Assembly (NCBI RefSeq): GCF_024137025.1
Contig: NZ_JAMYJR010000031.1
Span: forward strand, 186,001 to 250,000
DNA: 64,000 nucleotides
Source: Paractinoplanes aksuensis
GTDB lineage: Bacteria; Actinomycetota; Actinomycetes; Mycobacteriales; Micromonosporaceae
Direction of reading: 5' to 3'
Shown here: in pieces, positions 6,924 through 15,040 of the stretch
How the letters are laid out: each line of letters opens with the position of its first letter
How positions within the stretch are numbered: the first letter of the stretch is position 1
The notes under the pieces: model-generated
Seen by the model: the letters and a program-made list of their open reading frames with translations, nothing else
Told to the model about the DNA's origin: nothing
Database searches by the model: none
Translations under genes and position numbers: made by a program

Positions 6924-8651
6924 ATGTCCACTCCGGCTTTCGAGACCCAGCGCTCCAGCAAAATGCCGTTCGAGCGCTACATCCCGTACCAGAAGCAATT
7001 CGCCATTGATCTGCCCGACCGGCAGTGGCCGGCTCGGCACGTCGAGGCCGCTCCCCGCTGGTGCGCGGTCGACCTGCGCGACGGCAACCAGGCGCTGATC
7101 GACCCGATGTCCCCCGAGCGCAAGCGGCGGATGTTCATGCTGCTGGTGCAGATGGGCTACAAAGAGATCGAGGTCGGCTTCCCGGCCGCGTCGCAGACCG
7201 ACTACGACTTCGTCCGCCAGCTCATCGAGCAGGATCTGATCCCCGACGACGTCACGATCCAGGTGCTGGTGCAGTGCCGCGAGCACCTGATCGACCGTAC
7301 GTTCGAGTCGATCCGCGGGGCCAAGCGGGCCATCGTGCACTTCTACAACTCGACGTCCACACTGCAGCGCCGGGTCGTGTTCGGGCTGGACAAGGACGGC
7401 ATCACCGACATCGCCACCACCGGGGCCCGGCTCTGCCAGAAGTACGCCGAGATCCACACCCCGGACACCGAGATCTTCTACGAGTACTCGCCGGAGTCCT
7501 ACACGGGCACCGAGCTGGAGTACGCGCTCGAGATCTGCTCGGCCGTCATCGACGTCATCGACCCGACCCCGGACCGGCCGCTGATCATCAACCTGCCGGC
7601 CACGGTCGAGATGGCCACCCCCAATGTGTACGCCGATTCGATCGAGTGGATGCACCGGAATCTGCCCCGGCGCGAATCGGTCGTGCTCTCGCTGCACCCG
7701 CACAACGACCGCGGCACCGCGGTGGCCGCGGCCGAGCTGGGCCTGCTGGCCGGGGCCGACCGCATCGAGGGCTGCCTGTTCGGCAACGGCGAGCGCACCG
7801 GCAACGTCGACCTGGTCACCCTGGGGCTGAACATCTTCTCCCAGGGCATCGACCCGATGATCGACTTCTCCGACATCGACGAGATCAAGCGGGCCGTCGA
7901 GTACTGCAACCAACTGCCCGTGCACGAGCGCCACCCCTACGTCGGCGACCTGGTCTACACGGCCTTCTCGGGTTCCCACCAGGACGCGATCAAGAAGGGC
8001 TTCGCCGCGCTGCAGGCCGACGCCGACGCGGCCGGGGTCGACATCGACAAGTTCACCTGGGGCGTGCCCTACCTGCCGATCGACCCCAAGGACCTGGGCC
8101 GCAACTACGAGGCCGTCATCCGGGTCAACTCGCAGTCCGGCAAGGGCGGCGTGGCGTACATCATGAAGGAAGAGCACAAGCTCGACCTGCCGCGGCGGCT
8201 GCAGATCGAGTTCTCCGGCGTCGTGCAGCACCACACCGACGTCGAGGGCGGCGAGGTCAGCCCGCAGGAGATGTGGGACATCTTCGCCGGCGAATACCTG
8301 GTCGAGCACCAGACCAGCAAGGCCTTCACGATCGAGAACTACTCGACCTCGATCCGCGACGGCAAGGTCGAGATCGACGTCGAGATCTTCCACCGCGGGC
8401 AGCGGCGGCCACTGGTCGGCGTGGGCAACGGCCCGATCGACGCGTTCGTCCAGGCCGTCGCGCCCCTGGGGATCACCGCGCGGGTGCTCGACTACAACGA
8501 GCACGCGCTGACCTCGGGCGAGAACGCCCGGGCCGCGGCGTACGTCGAGGTCGAGGTCGGCGATCGGGCGGTGTGGGGCGTCGGCATCGACGAGAACATC
8601 GTGAGCGCCTCGATCAAGGCGGTCACCAGCGCGGTCAACCGCGCCCGCTGA
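6924..8651 (+). CDS. leuA: 2-isopropylmalate synthase
   Basis: 575 residues. It condenses acetyl-CoA with 2-oxoisovalerate, the first step of leucine synthesis. Visible: CAVDLRDGNQALIDPMS (DxRDGxQ substrate/metal motif), EVGFPAASQTDYDFVR, LHPHNDRGTAVAAAELGLLA with the HxH metal ligands, GCLFGNGERTGNVDLVTL, and a C-terminal regulatory domain that gives Leu feedback control. Size and motifs fit the actinobacterial type II enzyme. The ATG at 6924 has a GGAG nine bases upstream; an in-frame TTG at 6909 overlaps that site and is unlikely. It is preceded by a leader peptide and hairpin and followed by a terminator at 8661. Confidence 0.97.
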   Translation: MSTPAFETQRSSKMPFERYIPYQKQFAIDLPDRQWPARHVEAAPRWCAVDLRDGNQALIDPMSPERKRRMFMLLVQMGYKEIEVGFPAASQTDYDFVRQLIEQDLIPDDVTIQVLVQCREHLIDRTFESIRGAKRAIVHFYNSTSTLQRRVVFGLDKDGITDIATTGARLCQKYAEIHTPDTEIFYEYSPESYTGTELEYALEICSAVIDVIDPTPDRPLIINLPATVEMATPNVYADSIEWMHRNLPRRESVVLSLHPHNDRGTAVAAAELGLLAGADRIEGCLFGNGERTGNVDLVTLGLNIFSQGIDPMIDFSDIDEIKRAVEYCNQLPVHERHPYVGDLVYTAFSGSHQDAIKKGFAALQADADAAGVDIDKFTWGVPYLPIDPKDLGRNYEAVIRVNSQSGKGGVAYIMKEEHKLDLPRRLQIEFSGVVQHHTDVEGGEVSPQEMWDIFAGEYLVEHQTSKAFTIENYSTSIRDGKVEIDVEIFHRGQRRPLVGVGNGPIDAFVQAVAPLGITARVLDYNEHALTSGENARAAAYVEVEVGDRAVWGVGIDENIVSASIKAVTSAVNRAR

Positions 8652-8660
8652 TCTTTCGGG

Positions 8661-8696
8661 GGATCATCCCGGGTGCTGCGGCGCGCGGGATGATCC
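8661..8696 (+). terminator. leuA terminator hairpin
   Basis: Perfect 11-bp arms GGATCATCCCG (8661-8671) and CGGGATGATCC (8686-8696), ten bases after the leuA stop. There is no clear U tract, as is common in high-GC actinomycetes. Confidence 0.65.
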
Positions 8697-8750
8697 ACCC
8701 ACGGGGCACGACCCGGGCAGAACGGGCGTACCCCCCCTACTCTGGGGCAT

Positions 8751-9389
8751 GTGCCCCCACGTACTCCACTGATCCTCGTCACCGCCCTGCTCGCCCTGGC
8801 CGGCTGCCAGGGCGTTTCCCTCGAACCGCCCGCCGAGCAGCCCACTGTTCAGTCCACCAAGGACGCAGCCGGCGCCCAGAAGAAGCTGGACGCGCTGACC
8901 GTGGCCAAGGCCGGGACGATGGCGAAGTACAGCCGCGACCGGTTCCCGCACTGGCGCAGCACGGGTGACAACTGCGACGTCCGCGACTCCGTGCTCAAGC
9001 GCGACGGCAAGAAGGTCAAGTACTCGGGCTGCAACGTCGTCGCCGGCACGTGGACCAGCCTCTACGACGGCCAGGTGCTGAACTCGCCGACCAAGGTCGA
9101 CATCGACCACATGGTGCCGCTGGCCAACGCGTGGCGCTCGGGCGCGGCCAAGTGGACCGACGACAAGCGCGGCGACTTCGCCAACGACCTCGACGACCCG
9201 CAGCTGATCGCCGTGTCGGCCTCGTCCAACCGCTCGAAGGGCGACCAGGACCCGTCGACCTGGAAGCCGACCGAGACCAGCAGCTGGTGCGAATATGCGC
9301 AAGACTGGGTCACGGTGAAGGCCAAGTGGAAGCTGACGGTAACCACCAAAGAGAAGGCCGCGCTCGAGGAGATGCTGGAGAACTGCTGA
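8751..9389 (+). CDS. secreted HNH-family (DUF1524-like) nuclease lipoprotein
   Basis: 212 residues from GTG 8751. A lipoprotein signal (PLILVTALLALAGC, lipid Cys at residue 19) is followed by a domain of the DUF1524/GmrSD C-terminal type. It has the DIDHMVPLANAWRSGA His/Asp motif of the beta-beta-alpha metal site and the DPQLIAVSASSNRSKGDQDP segment with the Asn/Ser-Lys signature, then WCEYAQDWVTVKAKWKL. Two Cys pairs in the middle (NCDVRDS, SGCNVV) suit an extracytoplasmic fold. Known relatives are secreted nucleases of actinomycetes; a role in nutrient DNA use is inferred. The stop overlaps the next start by one base, so the two genes are probably cotranslated. Confidence 0.8.
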   Translation: MPPRTPLILVTALLALAGCQGVSLEPPAEQPTVQSTKDAAGAQKKLDALTVAKAGTMAKYSRDRFPHWRSTGDNCDVRDSVLKRDGKKVKYSGCNVVAGTWTSLYDGQVLNSPTKVDIDHMVPLANAWRSGAAKWTDDKRGDFANDLDDPQLIAVSASSNRSKGDQDPSTWKPTETSSWCEYAQDWVTVKAKWKLTVTTKEKAALEEMLENC

Positions 9390-9802
9390 TGACCACCTCC
9401 CCCGCGGAGCCCGTACCCGCCGCCGCCCCCTCGCCGGAGGACGACACCGAAGCGTCGCCCGCTGAGCAGGCCGCCGAGGTCGAGCAGGCCGCCGCCACCG
9501 GCGAGGTCGCACCGGCCGAAGAGGCCCCGCCTCCGCCGGCCGAGACGGCTGTGGTGGGCCCGCCGACCACAGACATCGTGGCTGGTCAGGGCGGTGTCAT
9601 GACCGACGAGGTCGGGGTCGTGACGGGCGACCTGACACTGCGGACAGAGGTCGACGGCTACGACGTGACCGTTCGCGTGCAGTACAAGGACGCCGACGAG
9701 TGGTACACCGTGACCGGGGCCAAGGCTCCGCTGCACGACCCCAAGGACGCCGACGCGATCCACGCCGTGGTCGTGGGCATCCTGAACCGCCCCGAGGGCT
9801 GA
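9389..9802 (+). CDS. hypothetical protein, acidic Ala/Pro-rich N-terminus
   Basis: 137 residues, ATG at 9389 overlapping the preceding stop by one base. The first 70 residues are Ala/Glu/Pro-rich and disordered. The last 65 form a compact module (TGDLTLRTEVDGYDVTVRVQ, YKDADEWYTVTGAKAPLHD) that looks like a small beta sheet plus helix; short actinobacterial proteins with this ending are usually unannotated. No signal peptide and no catalytic motif are seen. Coupling to the HNH lipoprotein gene hints at a linked job (for example an immunity or accessory factor), but the sequence does not show it. Confidence 0.7.
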   Translation: MTTSPAEPVPAAAPSPEDDTEASPAEQAAEVEQAAATGEVAPAEEAPPPPAETAVVGPPTTDIVAGQGGVMTDEVGVVTGDLTLRTEVDGYDVTVRVQYKDADEWYTVTGAKAPLHDPKDADAIHAVVVGILNRPEG

Positions 9803-9819
9803 CCTGCCCGATCGGCAAG

Positions 9820-9842
9820 CGGGACAGCGGGACGGCCCCGTA
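9820..9842 (+). promoter_or_regulatory. conserved upstream element of the first RTX gene
   Basis: A 23-base element (CGGGACAGCGGGACGG then CCCCGTA) found again, with one mismatch, at 11429-11451 before the paralogous gene. In both cases the last base lies 48 bases before the start codon. It contains a GGGAC direct repeat and a GGGAC..GTCCC-like dyad in the second copy. A shared promoter or operator is inferred. Confidence 0.65.
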
Positions 9843-9889
9843 TCGACCTACACTCCTGAGGCTTCATGTCCCTCAGGAGAGGAACGACC

Positions 9890-11359
9890 TTGAATTTCCG
9901 CAAGCGCTCGCTCCGGGTCGCCACGGTCGCGATCGGCGGTGCCGCGGTCGCCGGCGTCGCCTGGATCGCCCTTCCGGCCGACGCCGCGACTACGGGAATC
10001 GTCTCAGTCGTCGAATCGAACGTCGTCACTTACACAGCGGCGACGGGCAAGGCCAACACGGTGGTCCTGACCCAGTCCGGCAACACGGTCACCGTCGACG
10101 ACACCATGGCCATCAAGGCCGGTGCGGGCTGCGTGGCGGTCAGCGGCGACGCCACCAAGATCCGCTGCACGCCCAAGGTCACCGTGAACTGGATCCGGGT
10201 CGACCTCGGCGACAAGAACGACATCGTGGTCAACCAGGCCAACCTCGGCATGACCGCCCGCACCGGGGCCGGCAACGACCGGATCACCGGCGGCCCCAAG
10301 CGCGACGACGTCTACGCCGGTGACGGCGACGACGTCATCCAGTCCAACGGCGGCAACGACGTGCTGCGCGGCGACGCCGGCAACGACCTGGTCATCGGGG
10401 GCGACGGCGCCGACACGCTCTCCGGCAGCACCGGCAACGACACGCTGAACGCCGGCCCCGGCGACGACGGCACGTCCTACGGCGGCCCGGGCGACGACAT
10501 CATCTACGCCGGCGACGGCAACGACAAGACCTTCTACGGCGGCCCCGGCAACGACAAGATCTACGGCGGCGCGGGCGACGACTCCCTGGCCGGCGACGAG
10601 GGCAACGACATCATCGAGAGCGGCAACGGCGAGAACTCGGTCTACGGCGGGGCCGGCGACGACCGGATCGTCGGTGGCGGCGACGCCGACTATCTCCTCG
10701 GCGACCAGGGCAACGACCGGATCGAGGGCGGGAGCGGCCGGAACATCATCCACGGCGGCCCCGGCAACGACACGCTCACCGGTGGCCCCGAAACCGACCA
10801 TTTTGACGGTGGCTACGGCAACGACGTCATGAACGGCGGGGCCGGCGAGAATTACTACAACGAGGGCAAGGACCTGCCCGTCGGCACCGCCGACGCCGAC
10901 ACGTTCATCGGTGGTCCCGCCATCGACGTGCTGATCTACGACGAACGCACCACGGACATCACCGCCGATGCCGACGGGGTCAAGGGCGACGACGGCGCGG
11001 CCGGCGAGGGCGACACCATCCAGACTCCGATGTCGCACATCTGGAGCGGCTCCGGTAACGACCGCCTGACCGGCACCTCGGGCGCCGAAACTCTCAAGGG
11101 CGGCCCGGGCAACGACACGATCTCGGCCGGCGCCGGCGACGACTTCCTGTGGGGCGAGGCGGGCATCGACAACCTCGACGCGGGCGCCGGTTACGACTTC
11201 TGCAACGACCCGATCGCGGCGGGCGAAACCGTCGTCAACTGCGAGTACGGTGACGGCGCCCCGGCCCTGCGGTCCAGCAAGGCAGCCGAGGCGCGGGCCG
11301 ATCAGCTCGAAGAGATGAAGCGGCTGCAGCGCGAGGCCGACTCGGCGCGCCGTCGATAG
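9890..11359 (+). CDS. secreted RTX-type calcium-binding repeat protein (paralog 1)
   Basis: 489 residues from TTG 9890. Start choice rests on an AGGAGAGG seven bases upstream, on the alignment with the paralog at 11499 (both then begin with a short basic stretch), and on equal distance to the shared upstream element. Signal peptide: basic n-region, AAVAGVAWIALPADA with cleavage near residue 32. After a beta-rich domain of about 110 residues come roughly a dozen nonapeptide repeats of the GGxGxDxxx type (GGNDVLRGDAGNDLVIGGDG, GGPGDDIIYAGDGND), which wind into a Ca-binding parallel beta-roll. The C-terminus ends with a Cys pair (DFCND...VVNCEYG). No protease or lipase domain is visible, so an S-layer, matrix or adhesion role is possible. 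Type I secretion genes are absent nearby; export is by the Sec signal. Confidence 0.9.
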   Translation: MNFRKRSLRVATVAIGGAAVAGVAWIALPADAATTGIVSVVESNVVTYTAATGKANTVVLTQSGNTVTVDDTMAIKAGAGCVAVSGDATKIRCTPKVTVNWIRVDLGDKNDIVVNQANLGMTARTGAGNDRITGGPKRDDVYAGDGDDVIQSNGGNDVLRGDAGNDLVIGGDGADTLSGSTGNDTLNAGPGDDGTSYGGPGDDIIYAGDGNDKTFYGGPGNDKIYGGAGDDSLAGDEGNDIIESGNGENSVYGGAGDDRIVGGGDADYLLGDQGNDRIEGGSGRNIIHGGPGNDTLTGGPETDHFDGGYGNDVMNGGAGENYYNEGKDLPVGTADADTFIGGPAIDVLIYDERTTDITADADGVKGDDGAAGEGDTIQTPMSHIWSGSGNDRLTGTSGAETLKGGPGNDTISAGAGDDFLWGEAGIDNLDAGAGYDFCNDPIAAGETVVNCEYGDGAPALRSSKAAEARADQLEEMKRLQREADSARRR

Positions 11360-11375
11360 GGTTCGGACGAACGAG

Positions 11376-11406
11376 AAACGGCCGCTCCGCTCGGGGCGGC
11401 CGTTTT
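11376..11406 (+). terminator. terminator after RTX gene 1
   Basis: Arms AAACGGCCGC and GCGGCCGTTTT with a ten-base loop, ending in T4. Good intrinsic terminator just after the stop at 11359. Confidence 0.85.
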
Positions 11407-11428
11407 CCTGTCCGAAAGGATGATCGAC

Positions 11429-11451
11429 CGGGACAGCGGGACGGTCCCGTA
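11429..11451 (+). promoter_or_regulatory. conserved upstream element of the second RTX gene
   Basis: Second copy of the 23-base element seen at 9820-9842, 22 of 23 bases identical, and again 48 bases before the start codon. Because the flanking DNA differs, the conservation points to function or recent duplication of the promoter together with the gene. Confidence 0.65.
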
Positions 11452-11498
11452 CCGTCCTATGCTGCGCGAGTCTCCACAACAGACAACGGAGCATCCCC

Positions 11499-12875
11499 AT
11501 GAGACTCAGCAAGAAGGCCCGGCGCGTCGCCGTCTCCGTGCTCGGCGTCGGCGTGGCCGGGGTGGCCTGGGTGGCCCTGCCGGCCGAGGCCGCGACCACC
11601 GGCACCGCCGACGTGACGTCGTCGACGATCGTCCGCTATCGAGGGGCTTACAAGCAGACCCACAACGTCGTGATCACCCGGTCCGGCCGCACTGTCACGA
11701 TCGACGACGTCGTGGCGATCAAGGCTGGTTCCGGGTGCGCGGCGGTCAGCGGCGACAAGACCAAGGTTCGCTGTACGCCCGCGAAGAACCCGACCTGGCT
11801 GCTGATCGAACTCGGCATGTACAACGACGTCCTGGTCAACAAGGCCGACATCTCGATGACCGCGCACGGCGAAGACGGCAACGACCGGATCACCGGCGGC
11901 CCCAAGCGCGACATCCTCAAGGCCGACTACGGCCACGACACCGTCCTCGGCCTGGGCGGCAACGACGATCTCGACGGCTCGGACGGCAACGACACCATGG
12001 CCGGCGGCGACGGGGACGACAAGCTCTTCGGGTGGGCCGGCAACGATCGGCTCTCCGGGGGCAACGGCAACGACGAGTTGTACGGCTGGGAGGACAACGA
12101 CGTCGAGGACGGCGGCCCGGGCAACGACTACCTCGGGCAGAACACGGAACCGATCGGCCCCGACGCCGACTCGCTCTACGGTGGGCCCGGTAAGGACATG
12201 GTGCACTACGGCCACCGCGACAAGGGCGTGACCGCCGACGCGGACGGCGTGAAGGGCGACGACGGCCGGGCCGGCGAGAAGGACAGCATCGGCACGTCGG
12301 TCGAGATCATTCAGGGTGGCAACGGGCCGGACCGGCTGATGGGCACCGCACGCGCCGACTTCCTGTACGGCGGCCCAGGCAATGACACGATCGGCGGGCT
12401 CGGCGGGAACGACACCCTCGAGGGCGAGGCCGGAAAGGACTACCTGAGCGGCTCGACCGGGGACGACACGCTCGTGGGCGATCATCCGGCGTACGGGGGA
12501 ATCGCCGCCGACACGATGCTGGGCGGCCCGGGGCGGGACACGGTCGACTACATCTGGTACCAAGCGGCGGTCGTGGTCGACCTCGACGGAGCGAAGGGCG
12601 ACGACGGTAAGCCGGGCGAGAAGGACACCGTGGGCGCCGACGTCGAGAACATCACCGGCGGAGAGGGCAGCGACCGGCTCACCGGCAACGCGGCCGACAA
12701 CATCATCGACGGCAACGGCGGGGCCGGCTCCAACACCATCTTCGGATTGGGCGGGGACGACGACCTGAGGGGACCCGGCCGGCTCGACGGCGGACCCAAC
12801 CGTACAGCGGCCGGCGACATCTGCAGCACGGGCAACGGCAGTACCGCCGTCAACTGCGAACGTACGCGTTTCTAG
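11499..12875 (+). CDS. secreted RTX-type calcium-binding repeat protein (paralog 2)
   Basis: 458 residues, ATG start. Same architecture as the preceding gene: basic n-region, VSVLGVGVAGVAWVALPAEA signal peptide, a beta-rich domain with the shared core TIDDVVAIKAGSGCAAVSGD, then RTX nonapeptides (GGNDDLDGSDGNDTMAGGDG, GGPGNDTIGGLGGNDTLEGE) and a terminal Cys pair (DICSTGNGSTAVNCERT). Two longer spacer segments (ADADGVKGDDGRAGEKD and the DLDGAKGDDGKPGEKD copy) interrupt the repeats; paralog 1 has one (ADADGVKGDDGAAGEGD). The pair is a tandem duplication that has diverged, and each gene has its own promoter element and terminator. Confidence 0.9.
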   Translation: MRLSKKARRVAVSVLGVGVAGVAWVALPAEAATTGTADVTSSTIVRYRGAYKQTHNVVITRSGRTVTIDDVVAIKAGSGCAAVSGDKTKVRCTPAKNPTWLLIELGMYNDVLVNKADISMTAHGEDGNDRITGGPKRDILKADYGHDTVLGLGGNDDLDGSDGNDTMAGGDGDDKLFGWAGNDRLSGGNGNDELYGWEDNDVEDGGPGNDYLGQNTEPIGPDADSLYGGPGKDMVHYGHRDKGVTADADGVKGDDGRAGEKDSIGTSVEIIQGGNGPDRLMGTARADFLYGGPGNDTIGGLGGNDTLEGEAGKDYLSGSTGDDTLVGDHPAYGGIAADTMLGGPGRDTVDYIWYQAAVVVDLDGAKGDDGKPGEKDTVGADVENITGGEGSDRLTGNAADNIIDGNGGAGSNTIFGLGGDDDLRGPGRLDGGPNRTAAGDICSTGNGSTAVNCERTRF

Positions 12876-12890
12876 ATCGAGCAAAACACG

Positions 12891-12923
12891 ACGGCCGTTC
12901 CTCCGCGGGGAGGAACGGCCGTT
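12891..12923. terminator. bidirectional terminator between RTX gene 2 and oppF
   Basis: Arms ACGGCCGTTCCTCC and GGAGGAACGGCCGT with a short GC loop; A-rich before and TTT after. It lies between convergent genes and can serve both strands. Confidence 0.85.
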
Positions 12924-12935
12924 TCGCGTACGGGA

Positions 12936-13973
12936 TCAGGCCGGTGTGGCCGCGGGCCGGCGACCCGCCACGACCTCGTCCTCGACGACCGGGAAGTGGC
13001 ACGCCGTGAGGTGCGACTCGGGGTCGTCGAGCCGGACCGTCAGCGGTGGCTCCTCAGTGGCGCAGATGTCCTGCGCCTTCCAGCAGCGGGTGCGGAAGCG
13101 GCAGCCGGACGGCGGGTTGATCGGGCTGGGCACGTCACCCGTGAGCAGCACCCGGTCGCGCTGAGCCTTGTCACGCCGGGCCGGGTCGGGCACCGGCACC
13201 GCGGACATCAGGGCGACCGTGTACGGGTGGCGCGGGTTCTTGTAGAGCTCGTCGCGCTCGGCGATCTCCACGACCTTGCCCAGGTACATGACGGCCACGC
13301 GGTCCGAGATGTGCCGCACGACCGACAGGTCGTGCGCGATGAACACGTACGTCAGGTCGAATTCGCGCTGCAGGTCGTCGAGCAGGTTGACCACCTGGGC
13401 CTGGATCGACACGTCGAGCGCGGACACCGGCTCGTCGGCCACGATCAGCTTCGGCCGCAGGGCGAGCGCCCGCGCGATGCCGATGCGCTGCCGCTGACCG
13501 CCCGAGAACTCGTGCGGGTAGCGGTTGTAGTGCTCCGGGTTCAGCCCGACCAGTTCGAGCAGCTCCTGCACGGCCTTCTTGAGGCCCTGCGGGGTCGGGA
13601 TGTCCTGGATCTGCAGCGGCGCCGAGATGATCGAGCCGACCGTGTGCCGCGGGTTCAGCGACGAGTACGGGTCCTGGAAGATCATCTGTACGTCGCGGCG
13701 GAGCGGCCGCAGCTGCGTGACCGATTTATGGGAGATGTCCTCACCGGCGAAGACGATCTTCCCGCCGGTCGGCTCCAGGATCCGGGTGAACAGGCGGCCG
13801 GCGGTCGACTTGCCACAGCCGGACTCGCCGACCAGGCCCAGGGTCTCGCCCGAGCGCACCTCGAGATCGATGCCGTCGACCGCGCGTACGGCCCCGACCT
13901 GACGCTTGAGCAGGCCCTTGGTGATCGGGAAGTGCTTCTGCAGCCCCGACACCTCGAGCAGGTTCTCGCTCAT
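12936..13973 (-). CDS. oppF: oligopeptide/dipeptide ABC transporter ATP-binding protein (OppF/DppF type)
   Basis: 345 residues from the ATG at 13973, which has a GGAG nine bases upstream. It hydrolyses ATP for peptide uptake on the cytoplasmic side. Visible: Walker A GESGCGKST (about residues 49-57), Q-loop MIFQDPYSSLNP, signature FSGGQRQRI, Walker B LIVADEPVSALD, H-loop FIAHDLSVV, and the C-terminal Cys-containing oligopeptide tail (CRFRTRCWKAQDIC) found only in OppD/OppF-type subunits. Last gene of the C-A-B-D-F cluster, 15 bases after oppD. Confidence 0.93.
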   Translation of the reverse strand: MSENLLEVSGLQKHFPITKGLLKRQVGAVRAVDGIDLEVRSGETLGLVGESGCGKSTAGRLFTRILEPTGGKIVFAGEDISHKSVTQLRPLRRDVQMIFQDPYSSLNPRHTVGSIISAPLQIQDIPTPQGLKKAVQELLELVGLNPEHYNRYPHEFSGGQRQRIGIARALALRPKLIVADEPVSALDVSIQAQVVNLLDDLQREFDLTYVFIAHDLSVVRHISDRVAVMYLGKVVEIAERDELYKNPRHPYTVALMSAVPVPDPARRDKAQRDRVLLTGDVPSPINPPSGCRFRTRCWKAQDICATEEPPLTVRLDDPESHLTACHFPVVEDEVVAGRRPAATPA

Positions 13974-13988
13974 CTTCATCAACTCCGC

Positions 13989-15029
13989 TCAGAGGTTCGG
14001 TAGCACTTCCTGCTGGAAGATCTCGGTACGAGCTTCCGGAGGCAGGTGGCAGGCGACCTTGTGCACGTCGCCGTGCAGCAGAGGCACCTCGTTGAAGGAC
14101 CGGTTGCCGTTGCGCCCGGCGTACGGGCAGCGAGGGTGGAACGCGCACCCGCTCGGCAGGTTGATCAGGCTGGGCGGCGAGCCCTTGACCGGGTTGAGGC
14201 GGTCGCGCACCTCGCGGTCGAGGCGCGGCATCGAGCCGAGCAGACCCCAGGTGTACGGGTGCTGCGGGTTCTGGAAGACCTCGAGCGCCGGGCCCTTCTC
14301 GATCACCTTGCCGCCGTACATCACCAGGACGTCGTCGGCCAGCTCGGCCACCACGCCGAGGTCGTGGGTGATCATGATGACCGCGGAGCCGAACTCGTCC
14401 TGCAGGTCGCGGATCAGGTCGAGGATCTGCGCCTGCACGGTGACGTCGAGGGCCGTGGTGGGCTCGTCGGCGATCAGCAGCTTGGGGTCGTTGACCAGCG
14501 CCATCGCGATCATCGCGCGCTGGCGCATACCGCCCGAGAACTGGTGGGCGTAGTCGTTGAAGCGCCGCTCGGGCTGCGGGATGCCGACCCGGGCCAGCAT
14601 GTCGATGGCCCGCTCCCGGGCCACCTTCTTGTTCACGCCGGGGTGGTGCACCCGGTACGCCTCGACGATCTGCGACCCGACCGTGAAGTACGGGTGCATC
14701 GCGCTCAGCGGGTCCTGGAAGATCATGGCCATCTTGCCCCCGCGGAGCAGGCGGACCTGCTCGTCGGTGGCCGTGACCAGTTCCTGGTCGTCGAGCCAGA
14801 TCTCACCCGAGACCTTGGCGTTGCTACGGGTGCGGTGCAGGCCGAGGACGGCGAGCGAGGTGACACTCTTGCCCGAGCCGGACTCGCCGACGATGCCGAG
14901 CGTCTGGCCGGCCTCGACGCTGAACGTCGAGTCGGTGACCGCCTGGACGATGCCGTCGTCGGTCTCGAACCGGACGTTGAGATCTTTGACCTCGAGGTAC
15001 GGGCGGGCGTTGGTGGCGCCGATGGACAT
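13989..15029 (-). CDS. oppD: oligopeptide/dipeptide ABC transporter ATP-binding protein (OppD/DppD type)
   Basis: 346 residues from ATG 15029 with GGGAGA just upstream. Partner ATPase of oppF. Visible: Walker A GESGSGKS (about residues 48-55), MIFQDPLSAMHPYFTVG, signature FSGGMRQRAMIA, Walker B LLIADEPTTALD, H-loop MITHDLGVVAELADDV, and the C-terminal CAFHPRCPYAGRN Cys tail. It begins 11 bases after the oppB stop, so the two are cotranscribed. Longer upstream readings run antiphase through the permease and are not used. Confidence 0.93.
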   Translation of the reverse strand: MSIGATNARPYLEVKDLNVRFETDDGIVQAVTDSTFSVEAGQTLGIVGESGSGKSVTSLAVLGLHRTRSNAKVSGEIWLDDQELVTATDEQVRLLRGGKMAMIFQDPLSAMHPYFTVGSQIVEAYRVHHPGVNKKVARERAIDMLARVGIPQPERRFNDYAHQFSGGMRQRAMIAMALVNDPKLLIADEPTTALDVTVQAQILDLIRDLQDEFGSAVIMITHDLGVVAELADDVLVMYGGKVIEKGPALEVFQNPQHPYTWGLLGSMPRLDREVRDRLNPVKGSPPSLINLPSGCAFHPRCPYAGRNGNRSFNEVPLLHGDVHKVACHLPPEARTEIFQQEVLPNL

Positions 15030-15040
15030 GTGACTCTCCC

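Noticed and set aside
6600..8504. 634-codon minus-strand frame
   Set aside because: Antisense of leuA and its upstream gene; low-complexity Val/Asp/Arg composition.
10004..11605. 533-codon minus-strand frame
   Set aside because: Antisense image of the RTX repeats; its own repeats come from the coding strand periodicity.
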